DNA from: Chloroflexota bacterium
Lineage (GTDB): Bacteria; Chloroflexota; Limnocylindria; Limnocylindrales; CSP1-4
NCBI GenBank assembly: GCA_016200665.1
Contig: JACQEG010000079.1
Coordinates: 1 to 34,313, forward strand
Direction: 5' to 3'
DNA length: 34,313 bases
Shown: one piece after another, positions 8,437 through 17,989 of the stretch
Position numbering within the stretch: the first letter of the stretch is position 1
Layout: each line of letters starts with the position of its first letter
Notes under the pieces: generated by a model
Database searches by the model: none
The model's input: the letters and a program-made list of their open reading frames with translations, nothing else
Told to the model about the DNA's origin: nothing
Program-made: the position numbers and the translations under genes

Positions 8437-9185
8437 ACACGCACGGCGACCAGCTGCCGGTGGGCACGCTGGCCAGGATCACGGGCGGCTTCTACCTCGC
8501 GTACTTCGTAGCCTCCGTGCTCGCGAGTTTGCTGGGCCATATCGGGCCGGGTGACGCGCCTCCGGTCTACCAGGCGATCGTCACGGATGCTGGGGCGTTC
8601 CGTCTGGGTCTTGTCGTCGCGTTGATCTCAGGGTTCCTCTTCCTCATGGCCGCATGGGGTCTCTACGTTCTCCTGCGACCGGTCAACAAGCACCTGGCGT
8701 TGCTCTTCCTGCTGCTCAACGCCGTCGGTGTCGCCATCCAGGGCGCAAGTTTCTTGTCGCTGGTATCCGCGATGGTGCAGGGAGACGGGGCCAGCCATAT
8801 GCAGGCCTACTCGCCGGCTCAGCTCGAGGGACTGGCATACCTGTCCATCAACGTCTACAAGATGGGCTGGGTGACGGCCCAGCTGTTCTTCGGCACGTGG
8901 CTGTTCCCGCTCGGCTACCTCGTCTACAGGTCAGGATCCATTCCCAGGTTCCTGGGCGTCCTTCTGATGCTGGACGGGATTGGCGTCCTGATCTGGTTCC
9001 TCCAGGCCCTGCTGCTGCCGGACTACCGGGCGATCAGCTTGCCCGGTGTCGCCGTGAGCTTCGTCGCTGAACTCGGGCTGGCACTGTGGCTCCTCGTCAA
9101 GGGTGTGAGGGCCGTCGACCCCGGAGCGGGCCTGCCGGGGGGGAAGCGGGACCCGGATCCGCAGGCTGAGGGGGCTCGGGCATGA
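8433..9185 (+). CDS. DUF4386 domain membrane protein
   Basis: Multi-TM LPVGTLARITGGFYLAYFVASVLASLLGHIG...; GTG start overlaps the previous stop (GTGA). Confidence 0.75.
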   Translation: MNTHGDQLPVGTLARITGGFYLAYFVASVLASLLGHIGPGDAPPVYQAIVTDAGAFRLGLVVALISGFLFLMAAWGLYVLLRPVNKHLALLFLLLNAVGVAIQGASFLSLVSAMVQGDGASHMQAYSPAQLEGLAYLSINVYKMGWVTAQLFFGTWLFPLGYLVYRSGSIPRFLGVLLMLDGIGVLIWFLQALLLPDYRAISLPGVAVSFVAELGLALWLLVKGVRAVDPGAGLPGGKRDPDPQAEGARA

Positions 9186-10102
9186 AGGCCGTCGTCTGCA
9201 CGCGGTACGGTCCGCCGGCGGTGCTGCGTCTCGAGGAACGCGCGACTCCGGTTCCCCGGAAGAACGAGGTCCGTATCCGCATCCTGGCAACCGCCGTGAC
9301 ATCGAGCGACTGCTATGTCCGCGGGCTCAACCTGAGCCCTGCCTACAAGCTCATGGGGCGACTCGCACTCGGCTGGACCGCACCAAGGCAACCCGTGCTC
9401 GGCATGGTGCTTTCAGGGGAGGTGGACTTCGTCGGACCGGACGCCAGCTCGTTCGAAGTAGGTGAACGGGTATTCGGCTTCAATCAGCGGCGGTTCGGAA
9501 CGTACGCACAGTTCGTGTGCTGGCCGGAGGACGGACTCCTGGCGACCCGACCGGCCAACCTCACCGACGACGAGGCCGCGGCCATTCCGTACGGCGGCCT
9601 GCTCGCGCTCTCCTTCCTGCGGAAGGCGGGCGTTCGGGCGGGACAACGGGTCCTCGTGTTCGGGGCCTCGGGTGCGGTGGGCACGTCCGCCGTGCAACTC
9701 GCACGACACCTCGGCGCCCAAGTCACGGGTGTCTGCAGTACCGCGAACCTTGACCTCGTGGCATCGCTCGGCGCGACCACGGTGATCGACTACACACGCG
9801 AGGACTTCACGGACCGGGCAACGCGATACGACCTGATCTTCGACGGCGTGGGGAAGCGGAAGAGCGCCGCTGCGCTCCGACGATGCCGGCAGGTGCTGAC
9901 TCCCGGCGGAGCCTGCGTCTCGGTCGACGACGGGAGGCCGAAGCTTCGTCGCGAGGACCTGGTGCTGCTCGGCGAGCTGGCGACGAAGGGTGAGGTCAGG
10001 CCCGTGATTGACCGCACCTATGCACTGGACAACATCGTCGAGGCGCACACATACGTCGACAACGGACACAAGCGGGGCAACGTGATCGTCAGCGTGGCGT
10101 AG
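9182..10102 (+). CDS. NAD(P)-dependent alcohol dehydrogenase / quinone oxidoreductase (MDR family)
   Basis: MKAVVCTRYGPPAVLRLEE...GLLALSFLRKAGVRAGQRVLVFGASGAVGTSAVQLARHLGAQVTGVCS; ATGA overlap with DUF4386. Confidence 0.9.
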   Translation: MKAVVCTRYGPPAVLRLEERATPVPRKNEVRIRILATAVTSSDCYVRGLNLSPAYKLMGRLALGWTAPRQPVLGMVLSGEVDFVGPDASSFEVGERVFGFNQRRFGTYAQFVCWPEDGLLATRPANLTDDEAAAIPYGGLLALSFLRKAGVRAGQRVLVFGASGAVGTSAVQLARHLGAQVTGVCSTANLDLVASLGATTVIDYTREDFTDRATRYDLIFDGVGKRKSAAALRRCRQVLTPGGACVSVDDGRPKLRREDLVLLGELATKGEVRPVIDRTYALDNIVEAHTYVDNGHKRGNVIVSVA

Positions 10103-10257
10103 CGTCGCGAACGGCCTCCCCATCGAACAAGCGCGTCAACCCGACGCGTTCACCCAGGCTCGAGACTCGGCTCGAATGGTAGGTCCACCGGACCCGCGCT
10201 CCACGGGCCCTCGGCCCCACGGGTGAGCCGGAGCGGCGCACCGCCACGCCAGATGCA

Positions 10258-10287
10258 CGAAAGCGGGAGCCGAAGCTCCGCTCTCGC
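10258..10287 (-). terminator. Hairpin downstream of tRNA-Val, likely terminator
   Basis: Minus strand CGAGAGCGGAGC-TTCG-GCTCCCGCTTTCG; UUCG loop, no T-tract. Confidence 0.5.
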
Positions 10288-10315
10288 GTGAGGTCACGTT
10301 GGTGGGCGATACTGG
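10285..10315 (-). repeat. Copy C of the direct repeat, in place within tRNA-Val 3' end and flank
   Basis: 31-nt core shared with 1314-1344 (31/31) and 4263-4293 (29/31). Confidence 0.8.
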
Positions 10316-10375
10316 ATTCGAACCAGTGACCCCGCGGATGTGAACCGCGTGCTCTAACCACTGAGCCAATCGCCC
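10300..10375 (-). tRNA. tRNA-Val (anticodon CAC), CCA encoded
   Basis: GGGCGATTGGCTCAGTGGTTAGAGCACGCGGTTCACATCCGCGGGGTCACTGGTTCGAATCCAGTATCGCCCACCA; cloverleaf with anticodon loop TTCACAT. Confidence 0.93.
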
Positions 10376-10410
10376 ACGGAACGGTCGGGCACGAGGCCGC
10401 CGACCGGGCG

Positions 10411-11400
10411 GTGATCATACAACGGGTCCCCCCGGCAACCCACGCCTCGCGGGTGGGCCACCAGGTCGAGCCGTTCTGGGACGACCTCCGGTCGCAGGTA
10501 TCGCGCGCGGTGGTCGGGGCCGACGACGCACTCCGACTCATCGCCGTCGCGCTCCTGGCCGACGGTCATGTCCTGCTCGAGGACGTGCCGGGCACGGGCA
10601 AGACCCTGCTCGCCCGCGCGGTCGCCCGAGCGCTCGGCCTCTCGACGGGCCGGATCCAGGGCACGCCCGACCTCCTGCCGGTCGACGTGACCGGATCGAG
10701 CCTGTACGAGGGTGGATCGCTGCGGTTCGTCGCCGGTCCGGTGTTCACGAACCTGCTCCTCGTCGACGAGATCAACCGCGCGACGCCACGAACGCAGTCG
10801 GCCCTGCTCGAGGCGATGCAGGAGCACCAGGTCTCGATCGAGGGCCAGGTGCGGCCGCTGCCCGATCCGTTCATCGTCCTGGCCACCCAGAACCCGATCG
10901 AGTACGAGGGCACCTTCGCCCTGCCGCAGGCCCAGGTGGATCGGTTCCTCGTCAGGGCGCGGATCGGCTATCCCGACGAGGCCGGGGAGCGCGCCATCGC
11001 CGGCCGCTACCAGGTCGCCGCCGAGCCACTCGACGCGATCGAGGCGATCGCCGACGCGGAACGGATCCTGGTGCTGCGCGAGCTCGTGCGTCGCGTCCAC
11101 GTCTCGCCCGAGGTCGAGGGCTACGCCGTCGCCATCACGCGGGCCACCCGCGGCCATGCCGACCTGGAGCTCGGCGCCAGCCCGCGGGCGACGGTGGCGC
11201 TCTATCGGGCCGCCCAGGCCGCGGCCATGCTCGGGGGCCGGGGCTACGTCCTCCCGGACGACGTCAAGCTCATGGCCGGACCGGTGCTGGAGCACCGCCT
11301 GATCGTGGATGTCGACCGGGCCGTCCGCGGGGCGACGGCCTCGGCGGCCCTGGCCTCGATCCTCGCGACGCTGCCCGCTCCCCCACTCCCAGCCGACTGA
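10411..11400 (+). CDS. MoxR-family AAA ATPase
   Basis: HVLLEDVPGTGKTLLARAVA, LLVDEINRATPRTQSALLEAMQE, FIVLATQNPIEYEGTFALPQAQVDRFL. Start may be GTG 10453. Confidence 0.93.
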   Translation: MIIQRVPPATHASRVGHQVEPFWDDLRSQVSRAVVGADDALRLIAVALLADGHVLLEDVPGTGKTLLARAVARALGLSTGRIQGTPDLLPVDVTGSSLYEGGSLRFVAGPVFTNLLLVDEINRATPRTQSALLEAMQEHQVSIEGQVRPLPDPFIVLATQNPIEYEGTFALPQAQVDRFLVRARIGYPDEAGERAIAGRYQVAAEPLDAIEAIADAERILVLRELVRRVHVSPEVEGYAVAITRATRGHADLELGASPRATVALYRAAQAAAMLGGRGYVLPDDVKLMAGPVLEHRLIVDVDRAVRGATASAALASILATLPAPPLPAD

Positions 11401-11401
11401 C

Positions 11402-12628
11402 GTGACCCCCGGGGTCCTCGCCGCGCTGGGCCTCGTCCTGGCCGGGGCGATCCTGGGCGTCCCCGTGGCCGGGGTCCTGGGCATCGTGGCGCTGACGCTC
11501 GAGTTCGTCCACTGGATCTGGGCCACCCGCGGCCTCGACGGCGTCCGCTACGCGCGCCGCCTTGCGGCGCGCCGGGTGGCGTGGGGCGAGGAGGTCCCGC
11601 TCGAGATCGACGTCTGGAACCGCAAGCGGCTGCCCCTCGCCTGGCTTCGCGCGGACGACGCGACGAGTCCCGGCCTCATCGTCCGCGACCGACCGGCCGT
11701 CGATACCGAGGCCTTCGGCCCGACCCTCCGGAACACCTGGACGCTCGCTCCGTACGAGCGCGTCGTGCGCCATCTCCGCGTGACCGCCGAGCGCCGTGGG
11801 GTCTTCACCCTCGGGCCGGTGGACGTCTCGGTCGGCGACCTGTTCGCCCGCCCCGCGGCGACGACCGAGCTGGCCCCGATCGACACGCTGCTCGTCTGGC
11901 CCCGCACGGTCCCGGCGCCACCGATGATTCGGCCGGAGCGGTGGGGCGACCTCGATCGCGCGCGACGCGGTCTCGTCGAGGATCCGTCGCGGTTCGCCGG
12001 CATCCGGCCGTACAGCCCCGGCGACCCGATCCGGCGCATCCACCCGCGGGTCAGCGAGCGGCTCGGGCGGCCGATGACGAAGCGCTTCGAGCCGTCGCGC
12101 GAGCGGGACGTCCTCATCGCCCTCGACCTCCAGACGGAGGCCGGCCGCACCTGGGAGCTGTCGTTCGACGATGCTGCCGTCGAGGAGCTGTTCGTCGTCG
12201 CCGGGTCGGTGGCGCGCTCGCTGGCGGCCCAGCATGCGTCCTTCGGCCTCACGGCCGCTGGCTACAGCGGCCTGCCGCGCCGCTTCGCCGACGTCGAGGT
12301 GGCCCAGGCCGCTGGCCAGGTCGAGCGGGTCCTGGACCTGCTGGCCCGCCTCTCGCCCACGCCGTCCGCGCCGTTCGAGACCCTGCTCGCCCGGATCGAG
12401 CGGCGCGTCTCCAACGGCACCACCGTGCTGGTGATCACGGCGCGCGGCACCGGGCCGTTCGTGCGACCGCTGCGACGCCTGCGCCGCGCGGGCTACGGCG
12501 TCTCCATCCTGGCCGCCGGCCCCGACGCGGTGGCGATTGCCGCTGCCGCCCGGGCTGCCGGCTTCACGGCCCGGGCGGCGATCCTCGACGGGCCGTGGCC
12601 GACGGCCACGAGGCTGGCGCTGGCATGA
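11402..12628 (+). CDS. DUF58 domain-containing protein
   Basis: GTG at 11402; RPYSPGDPIRRIHPRVSERLGRPMTKRFEPSRERDVLIALD. Confidence 0.88.
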   Translation: MTPGVLAALGLVLAGAILGVPVAGVLGIVALTLEFVHWIWATRGLDGVRYARRLAARRVAWGEEVPLEIDVWNRKRLPLAWLRADDATSPGLIVRDRPAVDTEAFGPTLRNTWTLAPYERVVRHLRVTAERRGVFTLGPVDVSVGDLFARPAATTELAPIDTLLVWPRTVPAPPMIRPERWGDLDRARRGLVEDPSRFAGIRPYSPGDPIRRIHPRVSERLGRPMTKRFEPSRERDVLIALDLQTEAGRTWELSFDDAAVEELFVVAGSVARSLAAQHASFGLTAAGYSGLPRRFADVEVAQAAGQVERVLDLLARLSPTPSAPFETLLARIERRVSNGTTVLVITARGTGPFVRPLRRLRRAGYGVSILAAGPDAVAIAAAARAAGFTARAAILDGPWPTATRLALA

Positions 12629-14079
12629 GGCGCCTGCGCTGGGTCCCGGTCGGGCTGGCCGTGGTCGCGGAGGCTGCCTGGGTCGCGGTGGTCGCCGGCT
12701 TCGCCCAGGAGCTCGTCCTGCGCGAACCGGCGATCGGCCTGGCCGGGTTCGTGGCCGCCGTGGCCGGCGGCGTCGTCGCGGCGCGGCTCGTGGGCGTCCG
12801 CCTCGCCAGGCGCTGGCCACCGCTCGCGCTCGCGCTCGCGTTCGGCGCCTCGATCGTCGGCCTGTTCGTCGACCCCGCGGCGCGGGCGGCTCTTGCCGAG
12901 GGTGGGACCGGGCCGGGAGCGGCGATCGGAGCGAACCCCGGCGGGCTGCTGATCGGCCTGGCGGTGATCCGCGGCTACAGCCACGCCGGCGTCCCGCTCG
13001 GCGAGGATCGCCTCGTCCGCCTGCTCTTCGGAGGCACGGTTGCCATCAGCCTGCTCGGCCTCGTGGGCGGGCTGATCGCCGAGCCGTATCGGTCGCGCTT
13101 CGAGGGCGACGCGATGACCGCGACCCTCGTCTTCGCCGGTTGCGCCGTGCTCGCCCTGGCCCTGACCCGCCTGACGGTGGTCGGGGCGGGCTCCGGGGCC
13201 GACTGGCCCAAGAACCCGGTGTGGGTCGGCCTCCTCGTCTCGATCGTCGCCCTCGTGCTGCTTGCCGCAGCGCCGGCGGTGGGGCTCGTGCGACCTGCGG
13301 TCGAGATCGCCTTCGCCATCCTCCTCGGGCCGCTCATCATCGCCGGGCTCCTGTTCGGCTGGACCCGCGGCAGCATCCAGGCCCTCCTCGTCGTGCTGCT
13401 GCTCGGCGCCGCCGCGGTGACCCTCCTGCCACTGCTCGGCAGCGGCGGTGGCTCGGGCAGCACGACGCCCGGCAGCGGCCTCCCGGGTGGGCCGTCGACG
13501 CCGCCGCCGCCGCCCGACCCCGCCGCCGCATCGATCGGCGTCATCCTCCTGGCCATCGTCGGCGCCATCGTCCTGCTGCTGCTGATCCGGGCCTGGATGC
13601 GCAGCGCGACCATCCGCGCGGACAGCGTCATCGAGACGCGGACGATCGATCACGGCGACGAGGAGATCCACCGACCGCGCCGGAGCTGGCGGCCCTTCCG
13701 AGCCGCGCCCTCGGATGCCGCGGCCGCCTACCGCAGCCTGCTCGCGGACCTGGCGGGCCGGCCGATCGTGGCCCGGGCGACGGGCGAGACGCCGCGGGAG
13801 CACGCCCGCCGGCTGCGTGGCGATGGCTGGGGCCGGGTCCGCCTGGAGCTCCTCGCGGCCGACTACGAGCTCGAGCGGTTCGCCGGGGTGCCCCTGACAC
13901 CGGTCGAGCATCGCCGCGCGATCGATCGCTGGCGGCGCCTCAGGTCCGACCTGCGGCCGGTCGTCCCGCCATCACCGGAGGAGCTCCGGCCAGCGCGCCG
14001 TGATCGCGGCCCGGGCTCCGGCCGGGACGCCGAGGATCTTGCGTCGCGCCTTCGCGCCCGCGACGAGCTCGACCGCTGA
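12625..14079 (+). CDS. Multi-TM protein with C-terminal DUF4129 domain
   Basis: ATGA overlap with DUF58; C-terminus AAAYRSLLADLAGRPIVARATGETPREHARRL is DUF4129-like; transglutaminase-operon-like neighbourhood. Confidence 0.75.
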   Translation: MRRLRWVPVGLAVVAEAAWVAVVAGFAQELVLREPAIGLAGFVAAVAGGVVAARLVGVRLARRWPPLALALAFGASIVGLFVDPAARAALAEGGTGPGAAIGANPGGLLIGLAVIRGYSHAGVPLGEDRLVRLLFGGTVAISLLGLVGGLIAEPYRSRFEGDAMTATLVFAGCAVLALALTRLTVVGAGSGADWPKNPVWVGLLVSIVALVLLAAAPAVGLVRPAVEIAFAILLGPLIIAGLLFGWTRGSIQALLVVLLLGAAAVTLLPLLGSGGGSGSTTPGSGLPGGPSTPPPPPDPAAASIGVILLAIVGAIVLLLLIRAWMRSATIRADSVIETRTIDHGDEEIHRPRRSWRPFRAAPSDAAAAYRSLLADLAGRPIVARATGETPREHARRLRGDGWGRVRLELLAADYELERFAGVPLTPVEHRRAIDRWRRLRSDLRPVVPPSPEELRPARRDRGPGSGRDAEDLASRLRARDELDR

Positions 14080-14283
14080 GCGAGGAACGTCCAGCTCGCG
14101 GGCGATGAGGCGGACCAGCGCCTCGTTGGCGGCGCCGTCCACCGCCGGTGCCGCGACCCGGCACCGCAGCTCGCCGGCCACGACCCCGTCCACGCGATCC
14201 GTGCCGCCCCGGGCCACGAGGCGGATCGCCAGACGGATCCGCGGCTCGCTCAGGATGTGCCCACTCAGGACGCGCCCACTCAG
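13972..14283 (-). CDS. DUF167 (YggU-like) family protein, apparent CTG start
   Basis: RIRLAIRLVARGGTDRVDGVVAGELRCRVAAPAVDGAANEALVRLIARELDVPRSAVELVAGAKARRKIL; no ATG/GTG/TTG start found near the yggT stop; CTG at 14281-14283 overlaps the yggT TGA. Confidence 0.7.
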   Translation of the reverse strand: MSGRVLSGHILSEPRIRLAIRLVARGGTDRVDGVVAGELRCRVAAPAVDGAANEALVRLIARELDVPRSAVELVAGAKARRKILGVPAGARAAITARWPELLR

Positions 14284-14531
14284 GACGTCACGGCGCGAAG
14301 GATCATCCCGAGCACGAGGATCACGATGAACGGTGACCAGTCGAGCATCCCGGTGCGGGGCATCAGCCGACGCACGGGCGCGAGGATCGGCTCCGTCATC
14401 GACGTCACGAACGACGCCAGCCGGCCGCGGCCCGTGGGATCGGTCCACGACAGCAGCACCCGGGCGAGGATCAGGGCCTCGAGGGCGACGACGAGGAACC
14501 GCACGAAGTTCATGCTGAAGTCGGCGAGCAC
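14280..14531 (-). CDS. YggT family membrane protein
   Basis: LILARVLLSWTDPTGRGRLASFVTSMTEPILAPVRRLMPRTGMLDWSPFIVILVLGMI. Confidence 0.88.
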   Translation of the reverse strand: MLADFSMNFVRFLVVALEALILARVLLSWTDPTGRGRLASFVTSMTEPILAPVRRLMPRTGMLDWSPFIVILVLGMILRAVTS

Positions 14532-14540
14532 GGCGGGAGT

Positions 14541-15251
14541 CTAGCGAACCGCGCGCCGCTCGCCGAAGAGCGCGCGCCCGATCCGGACGATCGTCGCCCC
14601 CTCCTCGATCGCGACCGGGTAGTCGTCCGACATCCCCATCGACAGCTCCGCGCCGAGCGCCGGGTGGCCCGAGCGCAGCCGCTCGCCGAGCCCGCGCAAC
14701 GCCTGGAACGTCGGACGCGCGTCCTCGGGTCGTGCGACCTGGCGGCCGACGGTCATGAGGCCCCGCACCTCGAGATTCGAGAGTGCCAGCACCTCGGCGA
14801 GCGCCGCCTCGAGGTCTGACGGCTCGAAGCCGGCCTTCGCCGGATCGGCGTCGACGTTGACCTGCAGGAGGACCGCCAGCGTCTGCCCGGGCCGGAGCTC
14901 CGCGGCCAGCCGATCCAGCCGGCGCGCGAGGTCGACCGAGTCCACGGACTCGATGACGTCGAACAGCTCGACGGCTCGACGCGCCTTGTTCGACTGGAGG
15001 GGCCCGACGAGATGCCAGCTCGCCCCGGCCACGGCCGGGATCTTGGTGGCCGCCTCCTGGACGCGGTTCTCGCCGAGGGTGGCCAGGCCGGCCTCGACGG
15101 CCGCGCGCGCCATGTCGACTGCGTGGCCCTTCGTGACGGCGACGATGCTGACGCCGCCCGAGTCCCGTCCCGCCCGTCGGGCCGCCTCGTCGATCTGTTC
15201 CAGGACCGCGCCGCGCCGCTGCGCGATTTCGAGGACCGACGGATCGTCCAC
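14541..15251 (-). CDS. YggS family pyridoxal-phosphate homeostasis protein
   Basis: SIVAVTKGHAVDMARAAVEAGLATLGENRVQEAATKIP...WHLVGPLQSNKARRAVELFDVIESVDSV...LSMGMSDDYPVAIEEGATIVRIGRALFG. Confidence 0.93.
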   Translation of the reverse strand: MDDPSVLEIAQRRGAVLEQIDEAARRAGRDSGGVSIVAVTKGHAVDMARAAVEAGLATLGENRVQEAATKIPAVAGASWHLVGPLQSNKARRAVELFDVIESVDSVDLARRLDRLAAELRPGQTLAVLLQVNVDADPAKAGFEPSDLEAALAEVLALSNLEVRGLMTVGRQVARPEDARPTFQALRGLGERLRSGHPALGAELSMGMSDDYPVAIEEGATIVRIGRALFGERRAVR

Positions 15252-15376
15252 TTGCCCTTACTGGCTACGGCCGCTCAGCCGCTCGCGGCGGAAGGCGCGA
15301 GCGAGGACCCGAGCGAGCGCACGTCGTCGTGCGTGACCGAGGAACCGCAGCGGAGCAACGCCCCGAGGCGGTCGGA

Positions 15377-16597
15377 TCAGCGGCCGCGCCTGAGGAAGCT
15401 TGGGATCTCCAGGTCGTCCGCGTCGTAGGTCGGCTTCTTCACGACCGGCACCGGCTCCGCGACCGATCGCGTCGAGCCGCCGCCGAAGCCGCCCTCGGTC
15501 GACGGGCGATTCGTCGGGGCATCCGGCACGCCGGCATCGGCCAGGGCGCTGCGCTGCGTCTCGAGCTCGGCCAGGTAGTCGCGCGTGGTCCGGGACGGCG
15601 TCTCCGTCTGGGCGGCGGCGGGCGCGGAGCTGCGTCCCACCGTCCGCCGGCCATCGAAGCCGGTGGCGATGACCGTGATCGCGACCTCGTCCCCGAGGCG
15701 GTCGTTGAAGCTCGTCCCGAAGATGATGTTCGCCTCGGGATCGGCTGCCGCGCGGATCTCCTCGGCCGCCTCCGTGACCTCGAACAGCGACAGGTTCGTG
15801 GACCCGGTGACGTTGAACAGGATGCCCTGCGCGCCGGCGATGTTGACCTCGAGGAGCGGGCTCGCGATGGCCATCCGGGCCGCCTCGACCGCCCGGTTCT
15901 CGCCGGACGAGCGACCGATGCCCATGAGCGCCGAGCCGGCGTCCTTCATGATCGCCCGGACGTCCGCGAAGTCGAGGTTGATGAGGCCTGGCACCGTGAT
16001 GATGTCGCTGATCCCCTGGACGCCCTGGCGGAGGACGTCGTCCACGACCCGGAATGCGTCGAGGATCGAGGTGTTCTTCTGGACGACGTCCCGGAGCCGA
16101 TCGTTCGGGATCGTGATGAGCGTGTCGACCTTCGACTTGAGGGCCTCGGACGACTTCTCGGCGGTGAGGCGGCGCTTGGCGCCCTCGAAGGTGAACGGCT
16201 TGGTGACGACGCCGATCGTCAGCGCACCCATCTCCTTGGCGATCTCGGCCACGATCGGTGCTGCCCCGGAGCCCGTCCCACCACCGAGCCCCGCGGTGAT
16301 GAAGACCATGTCCGAGCCCTCGAGGGCCTGGGCGATCTTCTCGGTGTCCTCTTCCGCGGCGCGCTCGCCGATCGAGGGGTCACCGCCGGCGCCGAGGCCG
16401 CGGGTGATCTTGTCGCCGATCCGGATCTTGTGGGGCGCATCGGACTGGAGAAGCGCCTGCGCATCGGTGTTGAGGGCGATGAACTCGACCCCCATCATCT
16501 CGGCCCGGATCATCCGGTTGACGGCGTTGCTGCCGCCGCCGCCGACGCCGATGACGCGGATGAGCGCGAAGTTCTCCGAATCCGACCGCAAAGCCAT
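15377..16597 (-). CDS. ftsZ: Cell division protein FtsZ
   Basis: [35 protein letters not shown]-terminal [25 protein letters not shown] upstream of ATG 16597. Confidence 0.97.
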   Translation of the reverse strand: MALRSDSENFALIRVIGVGGGGSNAVNRMIRAEMMGVEFIALNTDAQALLQSDAPHKIRIGDKITRGLGAGGDPSIGERAAEEDTEKIAQALEGSDMVFITAGLGGGTGSGAAPIVAEIAKEMGALTIGVVTKPFTFEGAKRRLTAEKSSEALKSKVDTLITIPNDRLRDVVQKNTSILDAFRVVDDVLRQGVQGISDIITVPGLINLDFADVRAIMKDAGSALMGIGRSSGENRAVEAARMAIASPLLEVNIAGAQGILFNVTGSTNLSLFEVTEAAEEIRAAADPEANIIFGTSFNDRLGDEVAITVIATGFDGRRTVGRSSAPAAAQTETPSRTTRDYLAELETQRSALADAGVPDAPTNRPSTEGGFGGGSTRSVAEPVPVVKKPTYDADDLEIPSFLRRGR

Positions 16598-16750
16598 CGC
16601 TGCTCCTCCGGGACGGCCTCGCGGGACCGTCAATGGGGGCTGGAATTGTCGGCTCCGGGGGGTCGCTTCCTCGGCGCGATGGCTCCCCAAAGGTTGCCGC
16701 CGAGTCTAGCACCGGGCCTCGGCTCCGGTCGCCCGGAATCGCGACGGACC

Positions 16751-17980
16751 TTACGGAAACAGGCCCCGGATGGCGTCCCGGATCCGGCCGAAGATCCCGC
16801 CGGCGGGGGCCGACTCGAAGCGCGACGGCTGTCCCTCCTCGAGGAACGAGGCGCCCCACTGGAGCAGGCCGATCGCCGTGGAGTAGGCCGGGGTGAGGAT
16901 CGAGTCGGTGAGGCCGCCCACGCCCGTCGGCGAGACGACCCGGACGGGCATCTGGAGGACCTCGCGGCCGAGCTCGGCGACGCCCGCCAGCTGGGAGCCG
17001 CCTCCGGTCAGGATCAGGCCGGCCGGCAGCATCCCGCCGCCGGCGCTGCGCATCTCGCCGGCCAGCAGCTCGAACGTCTCGCGCATCCGGGACTCGATGA
17101 TCTGGCACAGCTCGAGCCGGCTGACGGTTCGCCCCGCGTCCTCCCCGAGGACGGATACCGCGATCGTCTCCTCCGGGTCGAGCCCGGTGAGGTCGCACGT
17201 GCCGTACTGGATCTTCAGCTCCTCGGCGACCGGCAGCGAGGTCTTCATCCCGATGGCGACGTCGTTGGTGACGTTGGTGCCACCGACCGGCACGACCCGG
17301 GTGTGGTATGGCGAGCCCTCGTTGAACATCGCCAGGTCGATGGTGCCCGCCCCGAGATCGGCGACCGCGACGCCGAGCTCGCGCTCGGTGTCGTTGGCGA
17401 CCGCCTCGGCCGAGGCCAGGGCGTTGACGACCGGCTCGTCGACCTTGACGCCGGCCTGGGCGACGCACTTCATGAGGTTCTGGAAGGCCGTCGCCGGCGC
17501 GGTGACGATGTGGGTCTCGACCTCGAGGCGCAGGGCGCTCATCCCGAGCGGGTCCTTGACGCCCTCCTGGCCGTCGACGATGAAGCCCCGTCGCTCGACG
17601 TGGAGCACCTCGCGGCTCGACGGGATCGGCACGGTCCGGGCCTGCTCGATCGCCCGCCGGATGTCGTCGCGGGCGACCTCGCGGGTGTGCGATGCGACCG
17701 CGACCTGGCCGGTCGAGTTGAAGCTCTCGATCTGCGCCCCGCCGACGCCGACGAACGCTTCCGCGATCTGCCAGCCGGACAGGCGCTCGGCCCGCTCCAC
17801 CGCGTCGCGGATCGACCGGACGGTCTGGTCGATGTTGACGACCGCCCCCTTCTTGAGGCCCGACGACGGCACGGTGCCGTGGCCGATGACCGTGAGCCGG
17901 CCATCGCGGCCGAACTCGGCGATGAGGGCGCAGACCTTGCTGGTGCCGATGTCGAGGGCGACGAGCGTGCCTTGGGCCAC
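16751..17980 (-). CDS. ftsA: Cell division protein FtsA
   Basis: TLVALDIGTSKVCALIAEFGRDGRLTVIGHGTVPSSGLKKGAVVNIDQTVRSIRDAVERAE. Confidence 0.96.
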   Translation of the reverse strand: MAQGTLVALDIGTSKVCALIAEFGRDGRLTVIGHGTVPSSGLKKGAVVNIDQTVRSIRDAVERAERLSGWQIAEAFVGVGGAQIESFNSTGQVAVASHTREVARDDIRRAIEQARTVPIPSSREVLHVERRGFIVDGQEGVKDPLGMSALRLEVETHIVTAPATAFQNLMKCVAQAGVKVDEPVVNALASAEAVANDTERELGVAVADLGAGTIDLAMFNEGSPYHTRVVPVGGTNVTNDVAIGMKTSLPVAEELKIQYGTCDLTGLDPEETIAVSVLGEDAGRTVSRLELCQIIESRMRETFELLAGEMRSAGGGMLPAGLILTGGGSQLAGVAELGREVLQMPVRVVSPTGVGGLTDSILTPAYSTAIGLLQWGASFLEEGQPSRFESAPAGGIFGRIRDAIRGLFP

Positions 17981-17989
17981 GGCGAACCT

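Noticed and set aside
11581-12624. N-terminal extension of the DUF4129 ORF and antisense ORF 11270-12820
   Set aside because: Overlap the DUF58 gene in another frame and are Arg/Pro-rich; the real DUF4129 start is ATG 12625.
12820-12850. ctcgcgctcgcgctcgcg short tandem repeat
   Set aside because: Encodes an Ala/Leu run in a TM segment of the DUF4129 protein; ordinary high-GC codon repetition.
16626-16637. ACCGTCAATGGG shared with the mraZ -35 region, possible ftsZ promoter
   Set aside because: No -10 at a suitable distance; short match likely coincidental.
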